Source: Ophiocordyceps camponoti-saundersi (nom. inval.) (lineage: Eukaryota > Ascomycota > Sordariomycetes > Hypocreales > Ophiocordycipitaceae). Taken from it: 64,000 bases of DNA. The position numbers and the translations under genes are program-made. This document shows, in pieces, positions 54,076-64,000 of this stretch. A model generated the notes under the pieces. The model searched no databases. It saw nothing but the letters and a program-made list of their open reading frames with translations, and had not been told where the DNA came from. Numbering within the stretch: the first letter of the stretch is position 1; each line of letters begins with the position of its first letter. The stretch spans positions 258,000-321,999 of the forward strand of contig PDHQ01000016.1 of assembly GCA_003339415.1 (NCBI GenBank), in the 5' to 3' direction.

Positions 54076-56240
54076 ATGGTTTCCGCCCTGTGGCCGCTCG
54101 CGGTCCTACCGCTGACCGCCGGCCTATCATCCCGGTCGACGCCTTCCGATAACCGCATGCTGCAACAAGATGGCCTACTACGGTTTCCCATCAAGGCCGT
54201 CGACCCCGGCGGAAGACGGCTACGAAGACGACAGAATGACGTCGCTCTCTCGCCGCAGAAGAACGGCTTCTTCTACTCCATCGAGGTCAAGCTCGGGACG
54301 CCGCCTCAGTCGGTCAGCGTCAACTTCGACACCGGATCGGACGAGTTCTGGGTGAACCCGGTCTGCGGCAAGTCGGCGGACGCCGCGTTTTGCTCTTCTT
54401 TCGGTCGGTTTAATGGATCGCAGACTTTCGTGGACGTTCATCGCAACGGGACCGTCAATTACGGGACTGGATTTGCCAAGTTGGAGTACGGTTATGACTT
54501 TATGCAACTCGGTTCCGCCCGTGTTAGCCAGCAGCTCGTCGGCGTCGCCACCGACTCCGAGTTCGCCGTGACGGGCATCCTCGGCGCCGGCCCCAGCTTG
54601 GACGGGTGGAAGAGTCCTTTCCCTACCATCATCGACAACCTCGCCACCCAAGGCTTCACCAAGAGTCGAGCCTTTTCCCTCGACATCCGCTCCCTCGAGA
54701 GCCATCGCGGCTCGGTCGTCTTCGGCGGCGTCGACGTCAAGAAGTTCCGGGGCAAGCTGGAGAAGAGGGCCATCATCCCGTCGGCTCAGTCTCCCGACGG
54801 CCTCACCCGCTACTGGATCTATCTCGACGGTCTCTCCATGAACCTTCCCAACGGTTCCAAAGTCGCCGTCCTCGACAAGGACAACGGTCAGGCCGTGCTG
54901 CTCGATAGCGGCTACACCGTCAGCACCCTTCCCGACGCCATCTTCTCCAAGATTCTCGCTGCTTTCCCCAACGCTCAGCCGCCGGCGGCAGGCGATAACC
55001 TGTACCGCGTGCCATGCGACCTTGCGGCGGCGCGTGGCAGTCTCGATTTTCGCTTCGGCAAGACGCGCATTCGCGTGCTTTATAGCGACTTCATCTGGCG
55101 CCAGGCCGCTGGCAAACTCTGCGTGTTGGGTGCTACCCGCGACGATAGTGCGTGTCTCCTTTCCCTCCCCGATCTTCTCCTCTCTCATCTCTTCGCTCTC
55201 ACCATCATCTATGACCCTTTATGATCCTCCCTCTCCCTCACTTGAGCGCTTATCCCCCCCCCCCTTGATCGTCACCATCTTCTGTCTCATTCCGCTTCTC
55301 TCCCTCCCTGTTCCAAAACCCAAGACAAAGCGAAGCAGAAACAAAGTCAACTGACACGCCATCCCAAAAAAACCTACCAGACTTCCCCGTCCTCGGCGAC
55401 ACCTTCTTACGCGCCGCCTACGTCGTCTACGACTGGGACAACCGCAACATCCACCTGGCCCCCAGCCAAGACTGCGGTTCTCGCCTCGTGCCCATCGGAA
55501 AGGGTCCCGACGCCGTCCCCTCCGTCGCCGGCGAGTGCGGTCCCGGAGCTACGGCCTCGCCTGTTCCGACGACGACGACGACGACTCCTCTCAACTCTAC
55601 CATGGGAGCCAACAACTCAACCTTGGTCGGCCGGCCTTTTTTCAACTCTACATCTGGAAACTTCACTGGAACTTCTGACAACGACGGTAACGCCGCTGCC
55701 GCTGCTGCTGCTCAGGGCGTCGGAGAGTCTGATTGTTCGGGCGACTGCTCCGGTCGCGTCCCCTGGGTCTTCACCTCGACGCGTACCCACTCCGTCACCG
55801 ACTGCGACGGCTCCGGCCCCTGCGGCCCCTCGACCGAAGTCTTCGCCTCGACCGCCTTCCTACTCCCCGAGTCGACCGGCACCTGGACCGTGCCCCGCAC
55901 CCATACCTGCGTCCGAGGCGAAGACGGTTGCGTGCCCGGTCAAAAGGTCACGTCCACCTTTACCGTCACCGTCCAGCCGGTGACGACGGCCCTGGCGCCT
56001 ACCCCCGTGCCCGGCTGTGACGACTGCCGGATGCCTCCGCCCGCCCCGCGCGCCGTGACCATCACCGCACCGTCTGCGGAGCCGAGCGCGTCTTCGTCTT
56101 ACGTCGCTCCCGCTCGTGTCCCTTCGCCGCCTTCTCAACCTGTTTCGGAACCGAGTGGTCCGGCTACGGCTGGTGCGTCTTCGCCTTCCATCTCACTTGC
56201 TGTGTTTATTGTCGCCGTGCTGGCCTTTGTCGGCATCTGA
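54076..56240 (+). CDS. Secreted, probably GPI-anchored aspartyl protease (yapsin/candidapepsin-like)
   Basis: Exons 54076-55147 and 55381-56240 give 643 residues; the 233-bp intron (GTGCGT..ACCAG) is long for this window. An N-terminal signal peptide (MVSALWPLAVLPLTAGLS) is followed by a propeptide ending in a kexin-type basic site (RRLRRRQND, about 47-55). Active-site motifs are NFDTGSDEFWV (D85) and LLDSGYTVSTLP (D277). The junction reads DDNFPVLGDTFLRAAYVVYD, restoring the last pepsin-fold strand. After the catalytic domain (to about 390) comes a Ser/Thr/Pro-rich stalk with many N-glycosylation sites and a small Cys-containing repeat. The hydrophobic tail SLAVFIVAVLAFVGI fits a GPI-attachment signal. 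Yapsin-type enzymes act in cell-wall processing at the plasma membrane. Confidence 0.9.
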
Positions 56241-58960
56241 TGGAAGAGAGCGAAGTATGAAGGCGAATTCCTTATCGAAGACGGGTGTTGAGAAGAGTCA
56301 TGAAGAGTTGCATCATGCTAAAGGGAAAGCCTTGCATCGTTCTTTCAAACTGTATATACGTTTTCCTTCTTCTTCTCTCTCCTTTCTTCACTCTACTTTT
56401 CTTTGTCTATTCTTTTCTACTTGTTCACTTTTTTCTCTATAATCAGTATCGCGGTGTTCTCTACCCGCCAAGGATGAGGCGATCAATACCAGATGGGATT
56501 GAAACAGGAGTGATTTTTTTTTTCCCCCAAACCAAGTTCTCTCCTTTCTTCATCTCTTCTTGATCAATATCAGTTGAGAAGAGACTGGTCACCCTCCTTT
56601 TCAGCCCAGCTCGTCAACGACTCCCAACTCCGGCTCTGAAAATCAGTGACACCGCCTTGAAATAGGAAACATCTCACAAACCGTTTCCATCTTGTCTCAA
56701 TCAAAAGAGATGGAGAGAAGAAAATCCATCCATCCTCTTTCGTCCAGCCCAAACAACAGGTCGTAAAACCAACTCCCAAGTCTCAACCACAACCTCCCAA
56801 AATAAACGACTAAAACTCATGATCCCATCTGTCTTGTCATCTCATCTCAATCAAGAGATGTCAAGAGATGATTCCCATCTTCAGCTCTAACTTCCAACCT
56901 CGTAACCGACATCCCAACACGATGATCAACACTAAAACACCAAAGAAGCATCCGAAAACTTCAATCGCCAAGTTCAGGTTAAGGCGGATGAGAATGAGAA
57001 GAGAAAAAAAATCTGAACCCTTCCTTATCCGAATATAGAAACCGTCATTCAATGCGGGCACCAATGAGAGACAAAGACTCGCTTCGGATCAACCCGAATA
57101 GGAGGGGGGGGGGGGCAAGGGGAGGGGCCGTTCCCCCAATCCATAACAAGCCCCAACCCCCCCTCCATCTCACAGGCTGGGAAATTATGACAATAGAACT
57201 CGGTGCGTGACACAAGCCTGACCGGATATAAATACAATGAAAGAGAGGGAAGAGAGAGAGAGTCAGAGAGAATAAGGGGGGGGGCGTAAGCATATCAAGA
57301 TAGAAAAAAAAAACCACTTGCCGATATAGCCCGTGGCTTAACATGAAGAAACGCCTCTGCCGAAGCCCAGAATAGGAGAGGAATCAATATCGTGACGACG
57401 CCGACAAAGATCGGTCATGAAGTGCGCTTATCGAAGCGAAGCCCCCGAGCCCGCTCCCCCCCCCCTGCCTTGCTTCAAGGTCCTCCTTTTCATTACTGTC
57501 GCAATCATCTTCGCCACTCCGAACGAGGGTCACAGGATGACACTTGTTCGTCAAGGGATCCTTTTTTCTCTGTTTCTCTCCCCGTCTCGTTGACTTTCTC
57601 TCTCTGTCCATTTCTCTCTTCCTTCTTCGGAAAACCCTCTAGGCTTACTTACCATTCAACCGACTGAAACCATCGTCTCTCCTCCCACCCCCTCCCCTCC
57701 TTTCTTCTTCGGATCTCATATTGGTGACGGAGTGTGACGGGGAAGACATCCGAAGTTTATCGTCATGAATATTAACGTGCTAGAGAAAGAGAGAGAGAGA
57801 GAGAGAACGAAAATTTGCCTCTCGGTTATCCCATCTCATCCGAGCCAGGAAAAAGGCTTCCTTCACCGGCATAGCCACCACACCCCCGGAGATAGTCGTC
57901 AGTGACGGCTCCCGGCTCCCGGATCTTTCACCTTTTCCTTGTTTCACGGTGCAACGTTCGCAGGCCCTCGAAATCAAACCCCGTTATCGAGAAACAAGAA
58001 CATCGTGAGTGGCTCTCCGTGATAAAGAAAAAAAAAACTGGCACCTCGGCTTATGAGCCTGAGAACGTCCCTTTTCTTTCTTCACCGGGCTTCTATACCT
58101 TCCTTAAGCAGCTTCTCGAACGCTGCAATGTGACCCTCATCGCTGCCTTGTATCCGCGACTCTATCTCTTTCCAGGGTCCTTGTGAAGAAAAAGAAGAAG
58201 AAAAAGAAAATTCCCTGCCGTGACTCCGCACAGCCCTGTAGGAGCAGCCAGGGGGGAGGGGAGAGACACCAGATTGTAGAGTATGACTGTACCTCTTCAT
58301 ACTTCCCCTTTCGATATGCGGCTCTTCAGAGGGATAACACGAACGATATCCAGGATGACAGCGTCTGAAAGACAACCTGACTCCATCCATATCTTACCTC
58401 TTCTTCGTCAGAGGCCTCGTCCGCGCTGACGTTGACACTAACGACCGGTGACGCTAATATGGTCTCGCCCGTCTTGCATCTTCAACGGGTTGTCTATCGA
58501 ACGTTAGTCCCTTGGATTATCCTTGTCTCAAAGCCGAGCTTTTCTTGAGCGTCAGTAAGTCCCCGTCTTCGACTTAGGAGCACAATAGAGACAAGTTGAG
58601 AAAAAGAATCCTCTTATCTCTCGCCGCCACCCTCAAAGAGTCGAGGAGGGTATGAGCCGCAAATAGTCCTCTCACCGTCGACGGCACGTAACGGGAAACT
58701 TGCAAAGGAAGAATAAGAGGCTGATTTGAAATCGAGCTCCTAATGGCTACTCTCGGCACAGAGATACCAGGCCGTGCCTAATCATAGCAGAGCAGTACGA
58801 TTGGGCTATGAGCCGTAGCACTTCTGCACCGCTCAGCAATGACATACCCGGCAAAGAGACGCCGTAGAAAGCCTCACCTTCAGTCAAAAGACAAAACCAA
58901 ATGACAGGTGTACAATACATACATACGAGCAAGCTTTGGTGTGGGGGGCGTCGTCGGCGC

Positions 58961-58961
58961 G

Positions 58962-58990
<29 letters not shown>
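58961..58990 (+). repeat. (GA)n microsatellite
   Basis: Uninterrupted GA dinucleotides at about 58962-58986. Confidence 0.85.
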
Positions 58991-58992
<2 letters not shown>

Positions 58993-61900
58993 CCCTGCCT
59001 GGCCTTGGCGCGAGCAGATCTGGACAAGATCATCGCCCGGAGCCTATCAATCCATACATGGCATGCATGTAAGAGTCCATTTTCCGGGGTAGGGCAGCCG
59101 GGCGAAGCTCTGCATTTGCGTGAACCGACGATTCCTCTTCCGTCCGTCACGATGCCCTCGTGCAGTCATGGAGGAAACTGCCCTAAGCTGTAGCTCGTCG
59201 AGGCGGACGAAGCTACTACGGAGGCGCCGTACCCAACCATGTGTCGTGACCTGTGTCGGCGGTAGGCTTTCGGTTGTCTCTGCATGTCGTTGGCCGTGGT
59301 GCGGTTGCAATCTCTGGCTCTCGACGCATCCATCGAATGGAACTTTTGCTTCCTCAGGGCTGGGGTTGCAGGCAATCGTCCGTGTCGTCATCCATCCCGC
59401 AACCAGGCAGAAAGACGTGCTTGGGCAAAGACAAATCCGTACTCCAGACATGTGTTTTGGCGCCGCCTTGAGTTGCAATCGTAGATTGACGAAGGCTACT
59501 CATGCGGATGTAAACGTGGCCCATTACCCCGTGGGGCACAGTTCACATCTCCACGTGTCGAGTCCCTTCGGTTTTATGGCCGTCTGTCGGTGCAGCAGTC
59601 TCTCGGCCCTCTCGGCCAAGGCGCCAGACAACCTCGACCGGCGGTAAAGGCGAGAAATAAGGGGGGTGGCGGAGCTGCTGATACGAGGTGAATGAACGCC
59701 GAAGTTGTTGGATATATTCGCCAAGTCCCCGGCCGTTGACTCCCTATTCAATAATGATGAGCTGCCAGGCTGCATGTCAGGTCAGACACCCCGTAAGAAG
59801 ACAGCTACAGCAGAGAAGAGGGGGGAGCTTCTTGCTCGCCCTCGGATATTCAGGGTCACAACCGTGACAGAGCCGTCGGGAAGATGAGGGAACCCTCCCC
59901 CATCAATGCGGGGAAATGCGCGTCAGCCGGTGATGGGCGAACATGGGACGGATCCGCGGCGTCGGGCTGTATCTTCACCCCCCCCCCCCCTTTTCTTTTC
60001 CACTCACTCACTGTGACAGAGCGAATTACTTTCGCTTCGTCTTCTAATCTCGGATACAAAGGGGGGAGAGTATCATGTACGAGCTCTCTGCTGGATACTC
60101 GATGCAGGGCACAAGCCACGAGAGATGCATGAACGGCTCTAAGGGTTCGGCATGCCGCCCGCGTCCCTCTGCCGTCGCTTTCTCTCCCGCAAGTAAAGAC
60201 CAGAGGCCTTATCGGGCGCGAAGAAGCACGTCCCTCGGACTGAAATGGACATGTGCGATGACGGATTGGCCGTGCCGAGTGTGAAGGGCGAGCTGGCCGT
60301 GATGGTGCAACGTGGCATGGAAGGGGAGGAGGTGTAGTAGTGACAAGTAGCGTCACTGCGCCGTTCTGGCCGACGAACTGCCACCTCGAAGCGTGTAACA
60401 ATCCCAAGATTTGTGGTCAAGGAACCGGAAGGTGGCAAATGTGTCAGTCGCCGTAGGGCTCGAGAGAAGGGTGCATGTATGTATGATTGGAATCGAAACA
60501 ACATGACCATGGTCGAGTAGCGGATTCGAGCTCTTTGCTTGCCCATGAGAGGCAGAGGGCATCAAGTTTCGTGTTGAGGAGCCATCTCAACTGCAACGTC
60601 GAGTTCATACCTCGACGCATCCCCCCGGCGGCGTATGAGTGGCTAGCTCCCGCGGCGACTAACAGCTGAATGTATCGGTAACTGGAAGACATTCCGACAA
60701 TCGGCACTTGGACGAAACGCGTGCAAGGATGATTGATTTGACGGACCAGAAAATGTACCTGCAGCACCAAACGGTCCAGGACAGAATGACGGAGGCGAGC
60801 GTTTGATGCCGGCCGCATCGGCGGAACCGTGCAACCTCGCGGACCCTCTAATCTTTCCCGGGCTTTGCACATCAATCGTTTCCCCCCTGGACTGTGTGCG
60901 GTATGTAAGCAAGGAAACGGGACGTCAAGACATACAATGACGCCGTCATCAACTACCATGACCATGTAGTTTATAAACCAAGACGGCTCGCCGAATGGGC
61001 GGCCGCGGAAGTGGCGAGGTGCAGTTGATGAGAGGGTCAGTGCCATCGGGCGCCAATCGGGCTTGAGGGGCAGATAGCCGTCTCGCAAATCGGAGTAAAG
61101 GGGCGAGGGGGGAAAGAGATGGGAGGAGGCTTTGGATGAATGTGTTTAGACAAAGTCGAGCGACATCCCAGTAGCCCCCTGCATAGAATGAGTTGCGGGC
61201 TCTGTGGACATGACGTTGGAGAAAGATTCCAGGCTGGTATCGACAATTGGTTGAGAGATGGGCGTCTCTTATTAGGAGTCGAGCCTCAAGGCTGTCGAAT
61301 GCGCTGGGCAAGTCCGTATATACACACACCTATCTACCTGCTATACGTAGCAGGTATGTGTTGTGTGTTGTGTGTGTGTGTGTGTATAAGTATCCGTACA
61401 TAAGACTCGGATGCAAGAGGATGTGGAACAAACCCTGGCGAGCACAACGCTGGCGTCGACCCTGCCGGCAACTGGCCCTTGCCGCGGGCTGTTGCAGCAT
61501 GGAACTCGTCTGATCTCTGAGACCAGGTCCCCTTTTTCCCCCACCTTGGCGTCCCCTTTTCTATCAACACAGGTAGAAAAGCAACCATGGCGATCAACTG
61601 GGTCGAGACATGCATCTAGATGACTGTTTTTGATGCCGTACATACAGTCGCGAAACGAAAGAGAATGGCCGGGGACGAGCTCTGACGTCAGACATATCGA
61701 CAGGGCGCGAAAAAGCAGTCCAAAGTGTGACTCGCATATGTATGTGCATGTATGCGGGTGGGTAGGTGGGTAGGTAGGTAGGTAGGTATGTTATGAGCAT
61801 GTATGGCAACGCAGATGGGCCAACGCCGGCTGTCTGCTTTGCTGCGGCAACGGCGTTGGCGGGCCGGGCCGGGGTGGCTGTAGATGATGCCGGAAGAAGC

Positions 61901-62144
61901 ACGACAGGAGTTGCATGTATGTATGTACGTAGGTAGGAAAGTATGTATCTTCGGGGAGCGCTTCCGAGGATGAGATGAGGCGGTATCCGTATGTACGGAC
62001 GGATTGGATGGGGGAAAATACTGAGGGCATCGAGGGGAAACAATCGTCGAGGGGAGGGGCGGGGTGAGGGGTGAGGAGAGGCAGGAGGAGGAGAAGTCGG
62101 AAGGGAGCGGCCCGAACCTAGTATCTACCAACTAGTATCTTACC

Positions 62145-62262
62145 TCATCATCATCATCGTCACCATCATCATCGTCATTGCCATCATCGGCATCATCATC
62201 CATCATCATCATCCATCATCATCATCCATCATCATCCATCATCACCATCATCATCATCATCG
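62145..62262 (+). repeat. (ATC)n / (CATCAT)n microsatellite
   Basis: About 118 bases of ATC-type triplets with a few interruptions (CACC, CGTC, CCATC). Confidence 0.85.
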
Positions 62263-63010
62263 CCAGGCTTGACAGAGAGAGAAAGAAAAGGACGAAACTG
62301 GGTGAAAATAAAGCATCACATTTCCAACCCAAAATACTACACCAAGGTAATGCAAAGCCCTTCCCTCGCCCCGAACCGACTGCGACGTCTCAAATGCGGC
62401 CCTTTCCCTCCCCCCATCCCGTAGATAACGATGGACGCGTGACAGACCAGCGCGCGATATCTCGGGCCTCTCGTGCATGGCGTCGTGCATCGAGGGGGTC
62501 ATGAGTGAAGAGCAGGGATGATTTACCTCTGTCCTTCTCTCTCTCTCTCTCTCTCTCCATCTACAGCCACTGATGAAGGGCGCCCTCTAGAGAGACGACG
62601 GCCTTGTTCTTTTCTTCCTTTTTATCTACTACCTACCTACCTATGTATGTACATATGTGCACCTACGGACGTACATACATACTACTAACCCACCTGCATA
62701 CGCATACATACACATGTATGTGCATATCTATCTCCTCCATGGTTTAATTTAGGGTCCCTCCAAGTGGGTTTTACAAAAGATCCTGGCCAAGTCCCTCCCC
62801 TCAGCGACATGGACGCTAGACGCTGAAAGGCAGTCTTGCCGGGCCTTCGCTTCACCCGCTAGTGCTAGGAAAGCCGCGGTTGGGCTTGATGAATGAAACT
62901 GGTGTGATGACAAGCAGGTGACCGAAGGCTGCTTTTTTATTTTGGCGAGCGAAGCTGGGGAGGAACAGGGAAGAAGCCACCACATTACTACTGATGGTCG
63001 TAGTAATGGA

Positions 63011-63036
63011 TGTGTGTGTGTGTGTGTGTGTGTGTG
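63011..63036 (+). repeat. (TG)n microsatellite
   Basis: Thirteen TG units, followed by GTATGTATGTAG-type repeats to about 63085. Confidence 0.85.
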
Positions 63037-64000
63037 GATGTGAGTGTGTGTACGGCTGGCTGTATGTATGTAGGTATGTAAGGCGTGCATGTAATTGCTG
63101 AAGAAGAAGAAGGAGAAGAAGAAGAGAAAGAAGAAGGAAAAAAGAGAGACAAGAAAGACAGACAGAGAGACAGAGAGACAGACAGACAGTCTGATATTGC
63201 ACCATCTTACTTACCCTACCTTGACCTTAACTCACCTCAACCTTACCTTACCTTACCTTCCCTACCCTCCGTCATCAAAGACATTGTGCCCTCGCTCGCC
63301 TCTGTCACAGGCCAGGGAATAAAGAGGGAAAAAAAAGCTCAGCCGATGTCTCCCGTGACAGTTGCGCACAACAACACACACACACACTGACTGACACACA
63401 CATGCACACTCTCTCCTCTCACACACACACACCAACACACACTTACACACACCCTTAGGCCGCACACATTTATATCCGTACACACATACATACAGAGGTA
63501 GGCACTCTTCTCTTCACTTATTATAACAATGCAATAGACGCACACCATACGTACACACTCGCCCACACACCCCGTGCTTTCTTCCTCTCCCCCCCTCCCC
63601 CCCTCCGTTGAACCGAAGGTCTCTCTCCCTCCTGTCTCTCGCTCCTCATCGTCAACAAAATCCGTCTGCTGACGAGAGGAAGTGTGTCAATAGCACCCGC
63701 GAGCCCATGAACAGGGATCCCGGCTCTACAGAGCAAGCGGCTCACTGCCCTTTCGCCTGCTGCACAATCCTTGCTGACGTCCGTAACATTCCATCCAAGT
63801 GCTCGAGCCTCTCTCTCTCTCTCTCATATCCTTTCCACTCTTTTTCCTTTTCTCTCACTCGCTCGCGAAGGGAAAAAAAAAAAGAAGAAAGATCCCCCTT
63901 AATGATGGTGTTTCTTTTCTACGTTTCCACCAACCCCTACGAAATCTAACACAACCGTTGCCCGTCATTCACACACATACATATATACGTCCATACACAC

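Larger units (their letters stand above)
56241..64000. other. 7.8-kb gene-free region rich in microsatellites and CT tracts
   Basis: After the aspartyl protease I find no protein I can support on either strand. The longest frames (59120-59647 +, 59856-60407 -, 60444-61088 -) are compositionally odd, overlap frames on the other strand and show no domain. The DNA has many (TATG)n, (GT)n/(CA)n, (GA)n/(CT)n and (ATC)n runs and G or C homopolymers. The last 1 kb is increasingly CT-rich, as in fungal 5' leaders. Likely a long regulatory region or leader of a gene starting beyond 64000; a very short-exon gene or a non-coding RNA cannot be excluded. Confidence 0.5.

Noticed and set aside
54220..55188. 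322-codon minus-strand ORF over the aspartyl protease
   Set aside because: Antisense shadow of a GC-rich coding exon; the + strand has signal peptide, both active-site Asp motifs and correct splicing.
59120..61088. ORFs of 175-214 codons in the right-hand desert
   Set aside because: Arg/Ser/Pro-rich, overlapping frames on the opposite strand, no domain or transmembrane pattern; likely chance in GC-balanced DNA.
62145..62262. CRISPR-like or regulatory repeat array
   Set aside because: A simple triplet microsatellite without spacers; no repeat-spacer structure anywhere in this eukaryotic window.

Overview
The window comes from a filamentous ascomycete (Pezizomycotina; a Sordariomycete is my best guess, not proven). 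Genes carry short GT..AG introns of about 50-100 bp with CTRAC-type branch points. The left end is mutated in the repeat-induced point mutation (RIP) style, with CpA/TpG almost absent and TpA in excess. Pyrimidine-rich leaders and many microsatellites fill the intergenic DNA. No tRNA, rRNA or CRISPR array was seen.

Layout. 1-6397: RIP-degraded DNA holding a complete but dead Ty1/copia element, with two 298-bp LTRs and an intact 5-bp target duplication TAGAC. 6398-20342: ordinary housekeeping genes: a Sis1/Psi1-type DnaJ chaperone, a HAD phosphatase, Rit1 (initiator-tRNA ribosyl transferase), a Gfo/Idh/MocA oxidoreductase, a vacuolar-type MFS transporter, a MARVEL membrane protein, Nop16 (ribosome assembly) and a two-exon orphan. 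Most needed splicing to be read.

20343-27829: an accessory, decaying stretch. It has a 247-bp tandem duplication, an ankyrin fragment behind an in-frame stop, the frameshifted N-terminus of a P450, an intact carboxymuconolactone-decarboxylase-like gene, and the broken KR-ACP tail of a polyketide synthase. It looks like the remains of a secondary-metabolite cluster. A seven-exon LtrA-type membrane protein follows (27832-30099).

31028-46505: the most interesting part, a cell-death/allorecognition island. A nucleoside-phosphorylase (PNP_UDP) domain is spliced in frame onto a fungal gasdermin-like domain. Directly behind it lies an internally deleted relic of a subtilisin gene. The intact copy of that gene, a DUF7580-like helical domain plus S8 subtilisin with the whole catalytic triad, sits 3 kb further on. 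It is divergent, over 258 bp, from a 1368-residue NLR (zinc-finger-like, NACHT, ankyrin). A Doc/Fic protein, an RNase H-like protein with a 9-residue repeat and a lone protein kinase surround these genes. Known fungal gasdermins of the HET-Q1 type are switched on by proteolysis by a subtilisin such as HET-Q2. The inferred system is therefore a sensor-fused gasdermin, its activating protease and an adjacent NLR, with relics showing repeated local duplication and loss.

48243-56240: a possible secreted orphan, a Tda3/DAO-type FAD oxidoreductase, a divergent glutathione peroxidase, and a GPI-anchored aspartyl protease. 56241-64000: about 7.8 kb without a recognisable gene, rich in microsatellites and CT tracts.
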